Source: Balneolales bacterium
Lineage (GTDB): Bacteria; Bacteroidota; Rhodothermia; Balneolales; Cyclonatronaceae
Direction: 5' to 3'
Assembly (NCBI GenBank): GCA_007125355.1
Contig: SLDG01000085.1
Coordinates: 1 to 37,521 of the forward strand
Length of the DNA: 37,521 nt
Shown: in pieces, positions 1 to 7,031 of the stretch
How positions within the stretch are numbered: position 1 is the first letter of the stretch
Layout of the letters: each line of letters opens with the position of its first letter
Translations under genes and position numbers: made by a program
Notes under the pieces: model-generated
The model's input: only the letters and a program-made list of their open reading frames with translations
What the model was told of the DNA's origin: nothing
The model's database searches: none

Positions 1-79
1 AAAGAATGAGAGGTAAGGTGAGAGTTGTTAATAACCGTTATCAAAATAATTAGGGGTGAACCGATTTGGTTTTTGGCAA

Positions 80-105
80 TTTTTATTCTGCTTTCAGAAT
101 AAAAA
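80..105. terminator. AT-rich symmetric hairpin, possible bidirectional terminator
   Basis: An 11-bp perfect inverted repeat (TTTTTATTCTG / CAGAATAAAAA) closes a 4-base loop. It has A/T runs on both outer sides, so it could end transcription in either direction. No gene is visible to its left inside the window, so its role depends on sequence outside. The stem is A/T-rich and only moderately stable. Confidence 0.35.
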
Positions 106-468
106 CGGATACATTCAGCCATTTTTCAATGATGGCTGCGTCATACGAAGCTAATACAATAGCTTTATAAAAATATAAGGATATTATTAATTACTTGCGT
201 TACCCCCCCCATTTTTTACATTAATTAATATAGTGTTGGTTGTTTTCGGTCTAAGTGTATTACGAACAATAGAATAGTTAAACCCGAAGCCTGCATGTTC
301 AGCGCGTTCCTGCTGTAGTATTGAACACGGGATTCAAAGGTACTGCTCTTGAGGGAGCAAGTTCCGCACGTTCAGCGCGTCCTCGCGCGAACGGGATTTA
401 GAGCAGCGTCTTCGCTGCCGTGTAATTGAAGCTTTTGTAGTGAACACAGTTGGCTTTATCAGCTTCCA

Positions 469-499
469 AACCATCAGGGTTTTCGAAACCCTGATGGTT
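469..499. repeat. Nested palindromic repeat, AACC...GGTT type
   Basis: A 14-bp arm AACCATCAGGGTTT is followed by three bases and its exact reverse complement. Each arm is itself roughly palindromic (AACC at one end, GGTT at the other). The design resembles the repeats at 707-769, 2561-2627 and 34141-34208, though the core bases differ. Confidence 0.7.
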
Positions 500-536
500 G
501 CGCCTTGGTTCCGGTATGGGCTTTAAGCGGGGGCTT

Positions 537-584
537 GCCTGCCTGCATCGGTAGGCGGGCCTGCCTGACTGAGTCGGCAGGCGG
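537..584. repeat. Two tandem GCCTGCC/GGCAGGC hairpin units (degenerate)
   Basis: Two adjacent units (537-558 and 559-584) begin GCCTGCCTG and end GGCGG. Each can fold into a hairpin. They are diverged copies of the 26-base unit present twice, exactly, at 5252-5303. The first unit lacks three bases relative to those copies. This is a dispersed intergenic repeat; the open frames through it are not genes. Confidence 0.75.
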
Positions 585-706
585 GGACGCCATAAAATTC
601 CGCGCGTGCCGGGAGGCACTGCACGTGTGGATGGTGCAAAGCGCATCCGTTGGGGTTTTTAGTGCGGGCACCAATCAACCCTGAACATCGCACGTTATGG
701 CGGTTG

Positions 707-769
707 ACCCTTGGAGGGTTTGCATTGAAATGGAAGAAAAAGTCAAATTCGCGAAAACCCTCCAAGGGT
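707..769. repeat. Nested palindromic repeat, 15-bp arms
   Basis: Arms ACCCTTGGAGGGTTT (707-721) and AAACCCTCCAAGGGT (755-769) are perfect reverse complements separated by 33 bases. Each arm contains its own small palindrome (ACCCT/AGGGT). The geometry, about 15-bp arms around a 30-37-base loop, matches the repeats at 2561-2627 and 34141-34208. Confidence 0.75.
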
Positions 770-845
770 TTTATGGGTTTTTGTAAAGATCAGCATTCAA
801 TGCTGCCCATTAGGTGATTTCGTAGAGGCCAACACTGCATTGGCC

Positions 846-1457
846 TTATTCCAATTCAAGCCTGACCGTTTCCATCATTAATAGGTAAACCGTATCCCAG
901 GCAGGTTGAATGGGGTTGTTTTCTATGGGATATGACCTGTACCCTACAGACATGGCATATTGGCCATTGGTGATAAAAGTGCGTACAAAATCGTGATCGC
1001 CGGAAAAGAATGATGTCTGCCATGCCGGTTCTCCATGAACAACCAGTGGCCGGCCTGTAACTTGTTCTTCTTCGTTTACCGGCCAATATCCGGTGGGTTC
1101 ATCTTTTTCGATGGCATAGCGCCAGCTATTTTTTATTTTGGATGCAGCAAATTCTTCGGCGCTTAATTCATCTGAGTTATCATAAAACTCTACTATAACC
1201 TCAAAAGAAGGCATTGAGAACGTTGCTTCTCCTGCATTAATTTCTACTTCGGGGCCGGAAATTGTAAGTGTGCGTTCAGCCCATGCGTCTGACCCTTTTA
1301 AATCAAGGTTTGCATTTCCGGGATATTTAATCAAAAAACCATTGCCTATGTATTGTTTTAAACCGGTTGTTGGTGGCGAACCCGGCCTTTCGGCGCAAGA
1401 TGTAATCCCAAAAAAAGAAATAAACAGAACTAAAAAACAGCGATTAAACAGACTCAT
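846..1457 (-). CDS. Hypothetical lipoprotein
   Basis: A 203-residue protein of unknown function. The N-terminus is a clear lipoprotein signal peptide: a charged start (MSLFNR), a hydrophobic stretch (FLVLFISFFG) and an ITSC lipobox, so the mature protein should be lipid-anchored. The rest is soluble and of mixed charge, and I recognise no family. I chose the ATG at 1457 because the signal peptide then has normal proportions. An in-frame TTG at 1484 would add nine residues before it. It lies 43 bases after the amidinotransferase-family gene on the same strand, so the two may be co-transcribed, but nothing in the protein links it to that enzyme. Confidence 0.8.
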   Translation of the reverse strand: MSLFNRCFLVLFISFFGITSCAERPGSPPTTGLKQYIGNGFLIKYPGNANLDLKGSDAWAERTLTISGPEVEINAGEATFSMPSFEVIVEFYDNSDELSAEEFAASKIKNSWRYAIEKDEPTGYWPVNEEEQVTGRPLVVHGEPAWQTSFFSGDHDFVRTFITNGQYAMSVGYRSYPIENNPIQPAWDTVYLLMMETVRLELE

Positions 1458-1500
1458 CAAAAAAACAGGAAATTTAAGCGGCAATTTTTATTCAACGGTT

Positions 1501-2397
1501 TTACCAAAGCATCAACTTCATACAGAACACACTACCCCCACTTTTCAAAAATTCTTCTGTGTCCACTTCATGCACGTTAAATCCAGCTTCGGTTAATTCC
1601 TTTACTGTATTTGTGCTACCTCTTTGTATGATTACATCTTTACCATTTGGACAGGTAGCATTGCAGGCAAATAATTTTTCTGCCTCGTACTCCTCAGCTT
1701 CGATTACATTCGGGAAAACCGATTTAATCATAGCGAGACCTTTTTTCGTGAATGCTGCAGGATAAATAAGCACTGAGTCTTCATTTAGCATACACATGCA
1801 TGTATCAAGGTGATAAAATTCCGGGTGTGTTAATTTAAGCGCAATGACAGGAACACCCCATTGATCTGAAATATGCTCATATGCTTTTTTGCTGGTACGG
1901 AATCCATATCCACCCCAAAGCAGCCTTTTGCCGGGATGCCATACCGCATCACCCATTCCCTCAAAAATATCAACAGATTTGTAATTCAGGTGATGGATGG
2001 CATATCCGTTTTCTAAATACCATTCTTCGATATGAGCAACTTCAGGCTTTCTGTTTTCAGAATACATAATGCTCATAATTACTTCTTTATCGCCTTCTTC
2101 GGTAATACATGGCAGGCTTTGGTTTGCACAAAAGACCATGTCCGGCAATCCTTCAACACCTTCAAGCTCATAGACATCCATACCCGCTGCCTTAAACGCA
2201 TCGCGGACATTTTCCCATTCTGTCATGGCATTTTCTTTGTCAACTTTGCCAACATTACCCTCCATGTGTGGATTTATGACATAATCGACACTAAAATGAG
2301 TGGGTTTTACCATTAATATTTTGCCGGGCTTTTCCATTTCAGGAAGATCAGCCAATGAAAAATTAATTTGACTCTGAGAAATAATTACTTTTGACAT
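1501..2397 (-). CDS. DDAH/amidinotransferase-family hydrolase
   Basis: A 298-residue member of the guanidino-group-modifying superfamily (dimethylarginine dimethylaminohydrolase, arginine deiminase and relatives). These enzymes use a Cys nucleophile with a His and acidic residues on arginine-like substrates. Visible signatures are NPHMEGNVG (42-50), PDMVFCANQ near residue 85, FEGMGDAVW near 145, YHLDTC with the probable catalytic His196, and a C-terminal KSGGSVFC with the probable nucleophile Cys292. Length and motif order fit a complete single-domain enzyme. The ATG at 2397 gives the usual short N-terminus; an upstream in-frame start at 2445 would add 16 atypical residues. The substrate (methylarginine, arginine or another guanidine) cannot be told from sequence, and no arginine pathway genes are adjacent. 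Confidence 0.82.
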   Translation of the reverse strand: MSKVIISQSQINFSLADLPEMEKPGKILMVKPTHFSVDYVINPHMEGNVGKVDKENAMTEWENVRDAFKAAGMDVYELEGVEGLPDMVFCANQSLPCITEEGDKEVIMSIMYSENRKPEVAHIEEWYLENGYAIHHLNYKSVDIFEGMGDAVWHPGKRLLWGGYGFRTSKKAYEHISDQWGVPVIALKLTHPEFYHLDTCMCMLNEDSVLIYPAAFTKKGLAMIKSVFPNVIEAEEYEAEKLFACNATCPNGKDVIIQRGSTNTVKELTEAGFNVHEVDTEEFLKSGGSVFCMKLMLW

Positions 2398-2560
2398 GAA
2401 ATTTACTTTACTGATTTTTTTAAGAGCGGGGCTTTGGGAAAGCATACCCTTTTAATATGGTTTGTAATTTATAAAAGGATTTTCAGATCGTTAATAAGTC
2501 CTGTATAATTTCGAAAGTGTCGAAACTACTAATGATATGACAAAAATGAGTTATCCGGAA

Positions 2561-2627
2561 AGACCTGTCAGGTTTTTTCATTTCAATCGTATTTTTAAAC
2601 AATTTGACCTTTAAACCTGACAGGTCT
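2561..2627. repeat. Nested palindromic repeat (AGACCTGTCAGGTTT type), copy 1
   Basis: Perfect 15-bp arms AGACCTGTCAGGTTT (2561-2575) and AAACCTGACAGGTCT (2613-2627) flank a 37-base loop. Each arm contains the near-palindrome ACCTG-T-CAGGT. The same arms recur at 34141-34208 with a 36-base loop of different sequence. It lies between the divergent amidinotransferase-family and DUF58 genes, and dominates the 383-base gap between them. Confidence 0.85.
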
Positions 2628-2656
2628 GCGGTATATTTTCATTGACATACTACTTC

Positions 2657-2683
2657 TTGGTTTTCGCTAAGATATTATTTTTG
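2657..2683 (+). promoter_or_regulatory. Candidate Bacteroidota-type promoter for the DUF58 gene
   Basis: TATTTTTG at 2676-2683 fits the Bacteroidota -7 consensus TAnnTTTG, and a TTG at 2657-2659 lies 16 bases upstream as a possible -33 element. The start codon is about 98 bases downstream. A match by eye in A/T-rich DNA is weak evidence. Confidence 0.3.
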
Positions 2684-2780
2684 ATGATGCGGTCATCAAA
2701 TATACTTAAATTCATGAACGACTGTTATGATATTAACCTTTTTATTAACAAGCTACCGTAAATACACTTAATAGGAAAAA

Positions 2781-3695
2781 ATGCTGACTCCCGAAATTCT
2801 GAATCAAATAACCCCTTTTGAATTACGCGCAAGACAAATTGTTGAGGGATTTATTACCGGCTTACATAAAAGCCCGTACTATGGATTCAGCGTGGAGTTT
2901 GCAGAGCACCGCCCATATAACCCGGGAGATGAAATCAGGCATATCGACTGGAAAGTTTTCGGGAAGTCGGAGCGCTACTACATTAAACAGTACGAAGAAG
3001 AAACTAATTTGCGCTGCCACGTGGTGTTAGATACAAGCACCTCGATGTTGTATAAATACCATGCGCAGTGGACAAAACTCGGATACGGCACCCATTTTGC
3101 CGCTGCTTTGCTCTATTTGATGCACCGGCAACGTGATGCATGCGGGCTCGTGACTTTCGATGATAAAATCAACCAAATTTTACCGGCGAAATCCTCTTAT
3201 GTGCATCTGCGCTACCTTTTAACACAGCTTGAGCCGTTTACTATGGCCGAAGGAGATGACAAAACACTCAGAAAAACGGCCTCGGCAAAAGTACTACACG
3301 AAGTGGCCGAGCGTCTGGAACGCAGAAGTTTGGTGATTATCATCAGTGATTTATTTGAAAATATTGAAGAACGGGATGAACTTCTGAATGCACTCAAGCA
3401 TCTGAGGCACCGGCATCATGAAGTGGTATTATTCCACATGCTGGAAAAGCGAACAGAACGCGAGCTGGATTTCCCTGATGGCCGCTACCTCTTCCGTGAC
3501 CTGGAAACCGGCGAGGAAATGGATTTGATTCCATCCCAAATCAGAGAAGCATACAAGAAGGAAATCGAATCGTACACAAACGCGTTTAAAGTGGCTTGCA
3601 GCGAAGCCCACATCGATTATGAAGAAGTGGATACCGGTTCCCCGTTCGACCTCGCCCTGCTTGCATATCTGAATAAAAGAAAACGTTTGGGTTGA
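2781..3695 (+). CDS. DUF58 domain protein (von Willebrand-like)
   Basis: A 304-residue DUF58 protein. The family signature is clear: a YGFSVEF-AEHRPYNPGDEIRHIDW block (residues 34-57, DUF58 hallmark PGDEIRxIDW), then a metal-site-like DTSTS (84-88) at the start of a von Willebrand-like fold. There are no membrane segments, so it belongs to the shorter soluble DUF58 type. DUF58 proteins usually sit beside a MoxR AAA+ ATPase and VWA membrane proteins and are thought to work with them in protein maturation or envelope stress. Here there is no MoxR or VWA partner, so the gene is an orphan in this window. The start has an AATAGGA purine stretch upstream. It converges on dinB with one base between the stop codons. 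Confidence 0.9.
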   Translation: MLTPEILNQITPFELRARQIVEGFITGLHKSPYYGFSVEFAEHRPYNPGDEIRHIDWKVFGKSERYYIKQYEEETNLRCHVVLDTSTSMLYKYHAQWTKLGYGTHFAAALLYLMHRQRDACGLVTFDDKINQILPAKSSYVHLRYLLTQLEPFTMAEGDDKTLRKTASAKVLHEVAERLERRSLVIIISDLFENIEERDELLNALKHLRHRHHEVVLFHMLEKRTERELDFPDGRYLFRDLETGEEMDLIPSQIREAYKKEIESYTNAFKVACSEAHIDYEEVDTGSPFDLALLAYLNKRKRLG

Positions 3696-3696
3696 G

Positions 3697-4794
3697 TTAA
3701 TCTGCAACATAAGCCTCAAAAGGAAGCTCAAGTTGGTGTCCGCTTTGGGTTTCTTCCCTCGCGATATTCAGGTTCGAAACGGATATGCCAAGCAACCTTA
3801 CTTTTCGGTTTGGCACATCTGTAAATTCAAGCAACTGAAGCGCCGTGTTGAAAATGGTTTTTATGTCTGAAACTTCATCTGCCAACGTTTGGCTTCTGGT
3901 TACGGAATCAAAATTTTCATAGCGTACTTTCAGCGTAATAGTACGGCCTTTAGCTTCTATCCTGTTCATTCTTTGGGATACTTTTTCGGCAATTTCACAC
4001 AGATTTTCTCTTATTTCCGGCATATCCTCCAAATCTTTAGAAAAGGTATTTTCCGCTCCAACCGATTTCCGGATTCTGTCGGGCTGCACTTCCCGGTCAT
4101 CCTCTCCCCTTACAATCTTGTAGTAAAAAGAGCCAACTTTGCCGAAATGCTTTATCAATTCTTGTTCCGGTAGAGCCTTAAGCTCCACGCCGGTGAACAG
4201 CCCGAGCGAATGCATTTTTTTCTCTGTTGCGCGCCCTATTCCGTGGAATTTCCCCACCGGCAGTTCTTCTAAAAATTTAAACATTTTTTCAGGGGTGATG
4301 ACCGCAATCCCGTTTGGTTTATTGATATCAGAAGCCAGTTTAGCCAGAAATTTATTCACGGCAACTCCTGCAGATGCGGTGAGTCCGGTTTCTTCTAAAA
4401 TTTGTTTTCGGATACGCTCAGCGGCATTTCGGGCAGATTTTTCCCCTTTTTTATTTTCAGTTACATCAAGATACGCTTCATCGAGTGACAGCGGCTCAAC
4501 CAAATCTGTCCATTCTAAGAAAATATTTCGAATTTGGATGGAAACCTCTTTGTAGGCATCAAATCTGGGCTTTATAAAAACCGCATGCGGACAAAGCTTG
4601 AGCACTTTAAATGATGGCATGGCCGATTTTATCCCAAACTTCCTTGCCTCATAACTTGCGGCTGCAACCACACCCCTGCCACCCGGCGAGCCACCGACAA
4701 CAACCGGCTTGCCTTTCAATTCAGGATGGTCCCGTTGCTCCACAGAAGCATAAAAGGCATCCATATCGATATGCAGGATTTTTCGATAATTCAT
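3697..4794 (-). CDS. dinB: DNA polymerase IV (Y-family translesion polymerase)
   Basis: A 365-residue Y-family polymerase that copies past damaged template bases, at the cost of errors. The N-terminal ILHIDMDAFYASVEQ supplies catalytic Asp10, and PLSLDEAYLDVT near 101-112 supplies Asp105 and Glu106, the other metal-binding acidic residues. A helix-hairpin-helix region (PVGKFHGIGRATEKKMHSLG) and a little-finger domain follow. The C-terminus contains QLELPF, which fits the sliding-clamp-binding motif of bacterial Pol IV. Length is normal for the family. No LexA box was identified upstream, so damage induction is not shown. The gene ends one base from the convergent DUF58 gene, with no room for a separate terminator. 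Confidence 0.96.
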   Translation of the reverse strand: MNYRKILHIDMDAFYASVEQRDHPELKGKPVVVGGSPGGRGVVAAASYEARKFGIKSAMPSFKVLKLCPHAVFIKPRFDAYKEVSIQIRNIFLEWTDLVEPLSLDEAYLDVTENKKGEKSARNAAERIRKQILEETGLTASAGVAVNKFLAKLASDINKPNGIAVITPEKMFKFLEELPVGKFHGIGRATEKKMHSLGLFTGVELKALPEQELIKHFGKVGSFYYKIVRGEDDREVQPDRIRKSVGAENTFSKDLEDMPEIRENLCEIAEKVSQRMNRIEAKGRTITLKVRYENFDSVTRSQTLADEVSDIKTIFNTALQLLEFTDVPNRKVRLLGISVSNLNIAREETQSGHQLELPFEAYVAD

Positions 4795-4969
4795 ATATGT
4801 GTAATATATGGAAAGATGAGGTTATTTGTTTAGTTGTTTAGGGGTTGAGAGAGCTGAGAGTTGAAAGCCGGAAGCTCAAAGCCAAAAACTATCATTTCGA
4901 GGGTTGAGCGGTGGTAAGGTTCTGGATGTAATAAAAAGGCACCCTCACTTTTTCAGACAATGCATACCC

Positions 4970-5029
4970 GAGAAATCTCCCAAGGTTGCTCCAAACAGGA
5001 CTTGCCATGGCAGTCTTGGGAGATTTCTC
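4970..5029. repeat. Inverted repeat with 15-bp arms (GAGAAATCTCCCAAG)
   Basis: GAGAAATCTCCCAAG (4970-4984) and its exact reverse complement (5015-5029) surround a 30-base loop. The similarity continues outwards with mismatches to a GCAT on both sides. Each arm holds a small palindrome, GAGA-AA-TCTC. Arm and loop sizes match the other palindromic repeats in the window. Confidence 0.8.
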
Positions 5030-5128
5030 TCGCATGCTTATCCATAGCAAGATTTATATCTGTAATTTAGCTGTTTGACTTTATCGACTTTCTTGCGTTC
5101 GAAATGACAGTGGCTTTCTGGGGTTGCA

Positions 5129-5156
5129 CGCAGATTTCGCAGATATGCGCAGATTG
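5129..5156. repeat. Short tandem CGCAGATNN repeat
   Basis: Three near-identical 9-base units, CGCAGATTT, CGCAGATAT and CGCAGATTG, lie in a row with one extra base before the third. I associate similar degenerate CGCAGATTT strings with intergenic DNA of Bacteroidota-group genomes, but that is recollection, not a search result. Confidence 0.6.
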
Positions 5157-5251
5157 GTATAGGTAGTCTGTTTTTTAAACGCAGAATTTTTGATGGGGGA
5201 ACAATGACAGTGGCTACTCCCTTCCTTTCCTTCGTGTCTTCGTGACTTTGT

Positions 5252-5303
5252 GCCTGCCTGACTGCATCGGCAGGCAGGCCTGCCTGACTGCATCGGCAGG
5301 CAG
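5252..5303. repeat. Two exact tandem 26-base hairpin units
   Basis: Units 5252-5277 and 5278-5303 are identical. Each starts GCCTGCCTGACTG, ends CGGCAGGCAG, and can fold with a GCCTGCC/GGCAGGC stem. Degenerate versions lie at 537-584, so this is a dispersed element and not a one-off duplication. Confidence 0.85.
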
Positions 5304-5378
5304 GCAGGGTTCAAATCAAACTAAAATGAAATAACTTACTGATTTTAATTAATGCGAAATACAAGCTTTGTAATTCCT

Positions 5379-5386
5379 TATCTTTG
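5379..5386 (+). promoter_or_regulatory. Candidate -7 element of the guaA promoter
   Basis: TATCTTTG fits the Bacteroidota TAnnTTTG -7 consensus exactly, 38 bases before the guaA start codon. No good TTG -33 element lies at the expected distance, so this is a partial match only. Confidence 0.4.
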
Positions 5387-5424
5387 GCGGAGTTTATCGA
5401 AAAAAACACACAAATAGCAGATAC

Positions 5425-6972
5425 ATGATTACCCATCAACACGAGTGGATATTAATTCTCGATTTTGGTTCACAATACACGCAATTGATTGCCCGCAGGC
5501 TGCGTGAGCTTCATGTGTATTGCGAAATCCATCCGTTTAATGCAGACTTATCTGCTTTTCAGAATAAACCCGGTGGAATTGTCTTATCGGGTGGTCCGAT
5601 GAGTGTGAATGATGATGGCGCCCCTGAGTTAAATACCGAAATTTTTGATTGGGATGTGCCAATACTCGGTATTTGTTACGGTTTACAGGCTATTGCTCAT
5701 TCCCAAAATCCGGGTATTGTCGCTCGCTCAGATAAAAGAGAATTCGGACGCGCTTTTTTGATTATAGACGAAGAAAAAGGCCTGTTCGACGGCGTTTCCC
5801 AAAACTGTCAGGTTTGGATGAGTCATGGCGATAAACTGACTCAGCTCCCAAACGGCTACAAAATAATTGCTCACACCGAAAACGCACCGATTGCTGCAGT
5901 TGCACATACATCGAAGCCAATTTTCGGGGTGCAGTTTCATCCGGAAGTAGTTCATTCAGATTATGGCAGCACCATCCTCGCCAACTTCGCGCTTTCTATT
6001 TGTGGCTTGACCGGTAACTGGACGCCATCTTCTTTCATCGAAGAAACCATATCGGGAATAATAGAAAACGTCGGTGATAAAAAAGTAATCTGCGCGCTTT
6101 CCGGCGGGGTCGATTCTACCGTTACGGCAAGTTTAATCCACCGGGCAATCGGCGATCAATTGATGTGTGTGTTCGTAGATAACGGCTTGTTACGCAAAAA
6201 CGAGTTCAATGAAGTACTTACGATGTACAAAAATGTGCTCAAGTTGCCCGTAAAAGGTGTGGATGCAAGCAAGCTTTTCCTTGATCGGCTTGATGGCGTG
6301 AGTGATCCCGAAAAAAAGCGCAAAATTATAGGAAACGCGTTTATTGATGTCTTCGAAAAAGAAGTAGAAAGCGACAGTTCATTCACTTTTCTCGCTCAGG
6401 GCACACTCTATCCTGATGTAATCGAGAGCGTTAGCTTCAAAGGGCCATCGGCTACTATTAAATCACATCATAATGTAGGTGGATTACCGGAAAAGATGAA
6501 TCTAAAACTGTTAGAACCAATGCGCGAGCTGTTCAAAGATGAAGTTCGCATGGTGGGAAGGGAGCTTGGCATCCCCGAGTCATTCATTAAAAGACATCCT
6601 TTCCCCGGGCCTGGACTTGGAATACGTGTACTGGGACCATTAAGTGAAGAGCGGCTTAATTTATTGCGGGAGGCAGACGCTATTTTTGTTAATGAACTGA
6701 AACGAAGCGAATTATACGACGATGTCTGGCAGGCGCTGACGGTTTTGCTGCCGGTTCAAAGTGTGGGTGTTATGGGGGATGAAAGAACCTATGAGTTTAC
6801 TGTTGCCCTGCGTGCCGTTACGAGCGTCGACGGAATGACCGCCGATTGGGCGCATTTGCCTTATGATTTTTTATCTTCAGTATCCAATAAAATAATTAAT
6901 GAAATAAAAGGTATAAACAGAGTCGTTTATGATATAAGCTCAAAGCCCCCATCCACCATAGAATGGGAGTAA
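5425..6972 (+). CDS. guaA: GMP synthase (glutamine-hydrolysing)
   Basis: A complete 515-residue GMP synthase, which aminates XMP to GMP with ATP and glutamine in the last step of guanine nucleotide synthesis. The N-terminal class I glutamine amidotransferase carries nucleophile Cys84 in GICYGLQ and the His172/Glu174 pair in VQFHPEVV. The ATP pyrophosphatase domain has the PP-loop SGGVDS (226-231). The dimerisation domain ends in the typical KPPSTIEWE. Nothing is missing or altered. It leads a co-directional run with the LpoA-like protein 59 bases downstream. A TAnnTTTG-type element lies just upstream. Confidence 0.98.
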   Translation: MITHQHEWILILDFGSQYTQLIARRLRELHVYCEIHPFNADLSAFQNKPGGIVLSGGPMSVNDDGAPELNTEIFDWDVPILGICYGLQAIAHSQNPGIVARSDKREFGRAFLIIDEEKGLFDGVSQNCQVWMSHGDKLTQLPNGYKIIAHTENAPIAAVAHTSKPIFGVQFHPEVVHSDYGSTILANFALSICGLTGNWTPSSFIEETISGIIENVGDKKVICALSGGVDSTVTASLIHRAIGDQLMCVFVDNGLLRKNEFNEVLTMYKNVLKLPVKGVDASKLFLDRLDGVSDPEKKRKIIGNAFIDVFEKEVESDSSFTFLAQGTLYPDVIESVSFKGPSATIKSHHNVGGLPEKMNLKLLEPMRELFKDEVRMVGRELGIPESFIKRHPFPGPGLGIRVLGPLSEERLNLLREADAIFVNELKRSELYDDVWQALTVLLPVQSVGVMGDERTYEFTVALRAVTSVDGMTADWAHLPYDFLSSVSNKIINEIKGINRVVYDISSKPPSTIEWE

Positions 6973-7031
6973 TTAGTTTCAATTTTTAATGAATGCGATT
7001 TTTTTAAGGTAAAAACTTTATTTTCTTACCT

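Larger units (their letters stand above)
106..845. other. Gene-free repeat-rich intergenic region
   Basis: About 740 bases hold no convincing coding sequence. Open frames across 398-765 on both strands are mutually overlapping, low-complexity readings of palindromic repeats and match no family I know. The region has a run of eight C at 203-210, a direct repeat around GTTCAGCGCG (293-310 and 366-382), small GC hairpins near 380-420, and the palindromic repeats listed separately at 469-499, 537-584 and 707-769. Confidence 0.7.
4795..5424. other. Gene-free patch of mixed dispersed repeats
   Basis: The 630 bases between divergent dinB and guaA contain no credible gene. In order they hold a 15-bp inverted repeat (4970-5029), the 13-mer AATGACAGTGGCT twice, exactly 100 bases apart (5103 and 5203), three CGCAGATNN units (5129-5156), a GTGTCTTCGTGACTT element (5234-5248) repeated exactly at 24484-24498, and two 26-base hairpin units (5252-5303). 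The open frame 5081-5314 on the minus strand merely reads through these repeats. Confidence 0.75.

Noticed and set aside
3-53. Short plus-strand open stretch at the left edge, possible 3' end of a gene
   Set aside because: Only 16 codons before TAG, with no recognisable composition; cannot be told from chance.
390-420. CAGCG-TCTT-CGCTG hairpin considered as part of a tRNA or small RNA
   Set aside because: No cloverleaf, TPsiC arm or CCA-type 3' end can be fitted around it; a simple GC hairpin explains it.
398-765. Overlapping open frames on the minus strand (66-82 codons) rich in Arg, Pro, Gln and Cys
   Set aside because: They overlap one another in different frames and translate the GCCTGCC hairpin units and palindromes; the same peptide-like string appears again at 5081-5314 from the same repeat.
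4970-5029. Inverted repeat considered as insertion-sequence ends
   Set aside because: Only 30 bases lie between the arms, with no transposase and no target-site duplication visible.
5129-5156. CGCAGATNN repeats considered as a CRISPR array
   Set aside because: Units are 9 bases with no spacers, and no cas genes are in the window.
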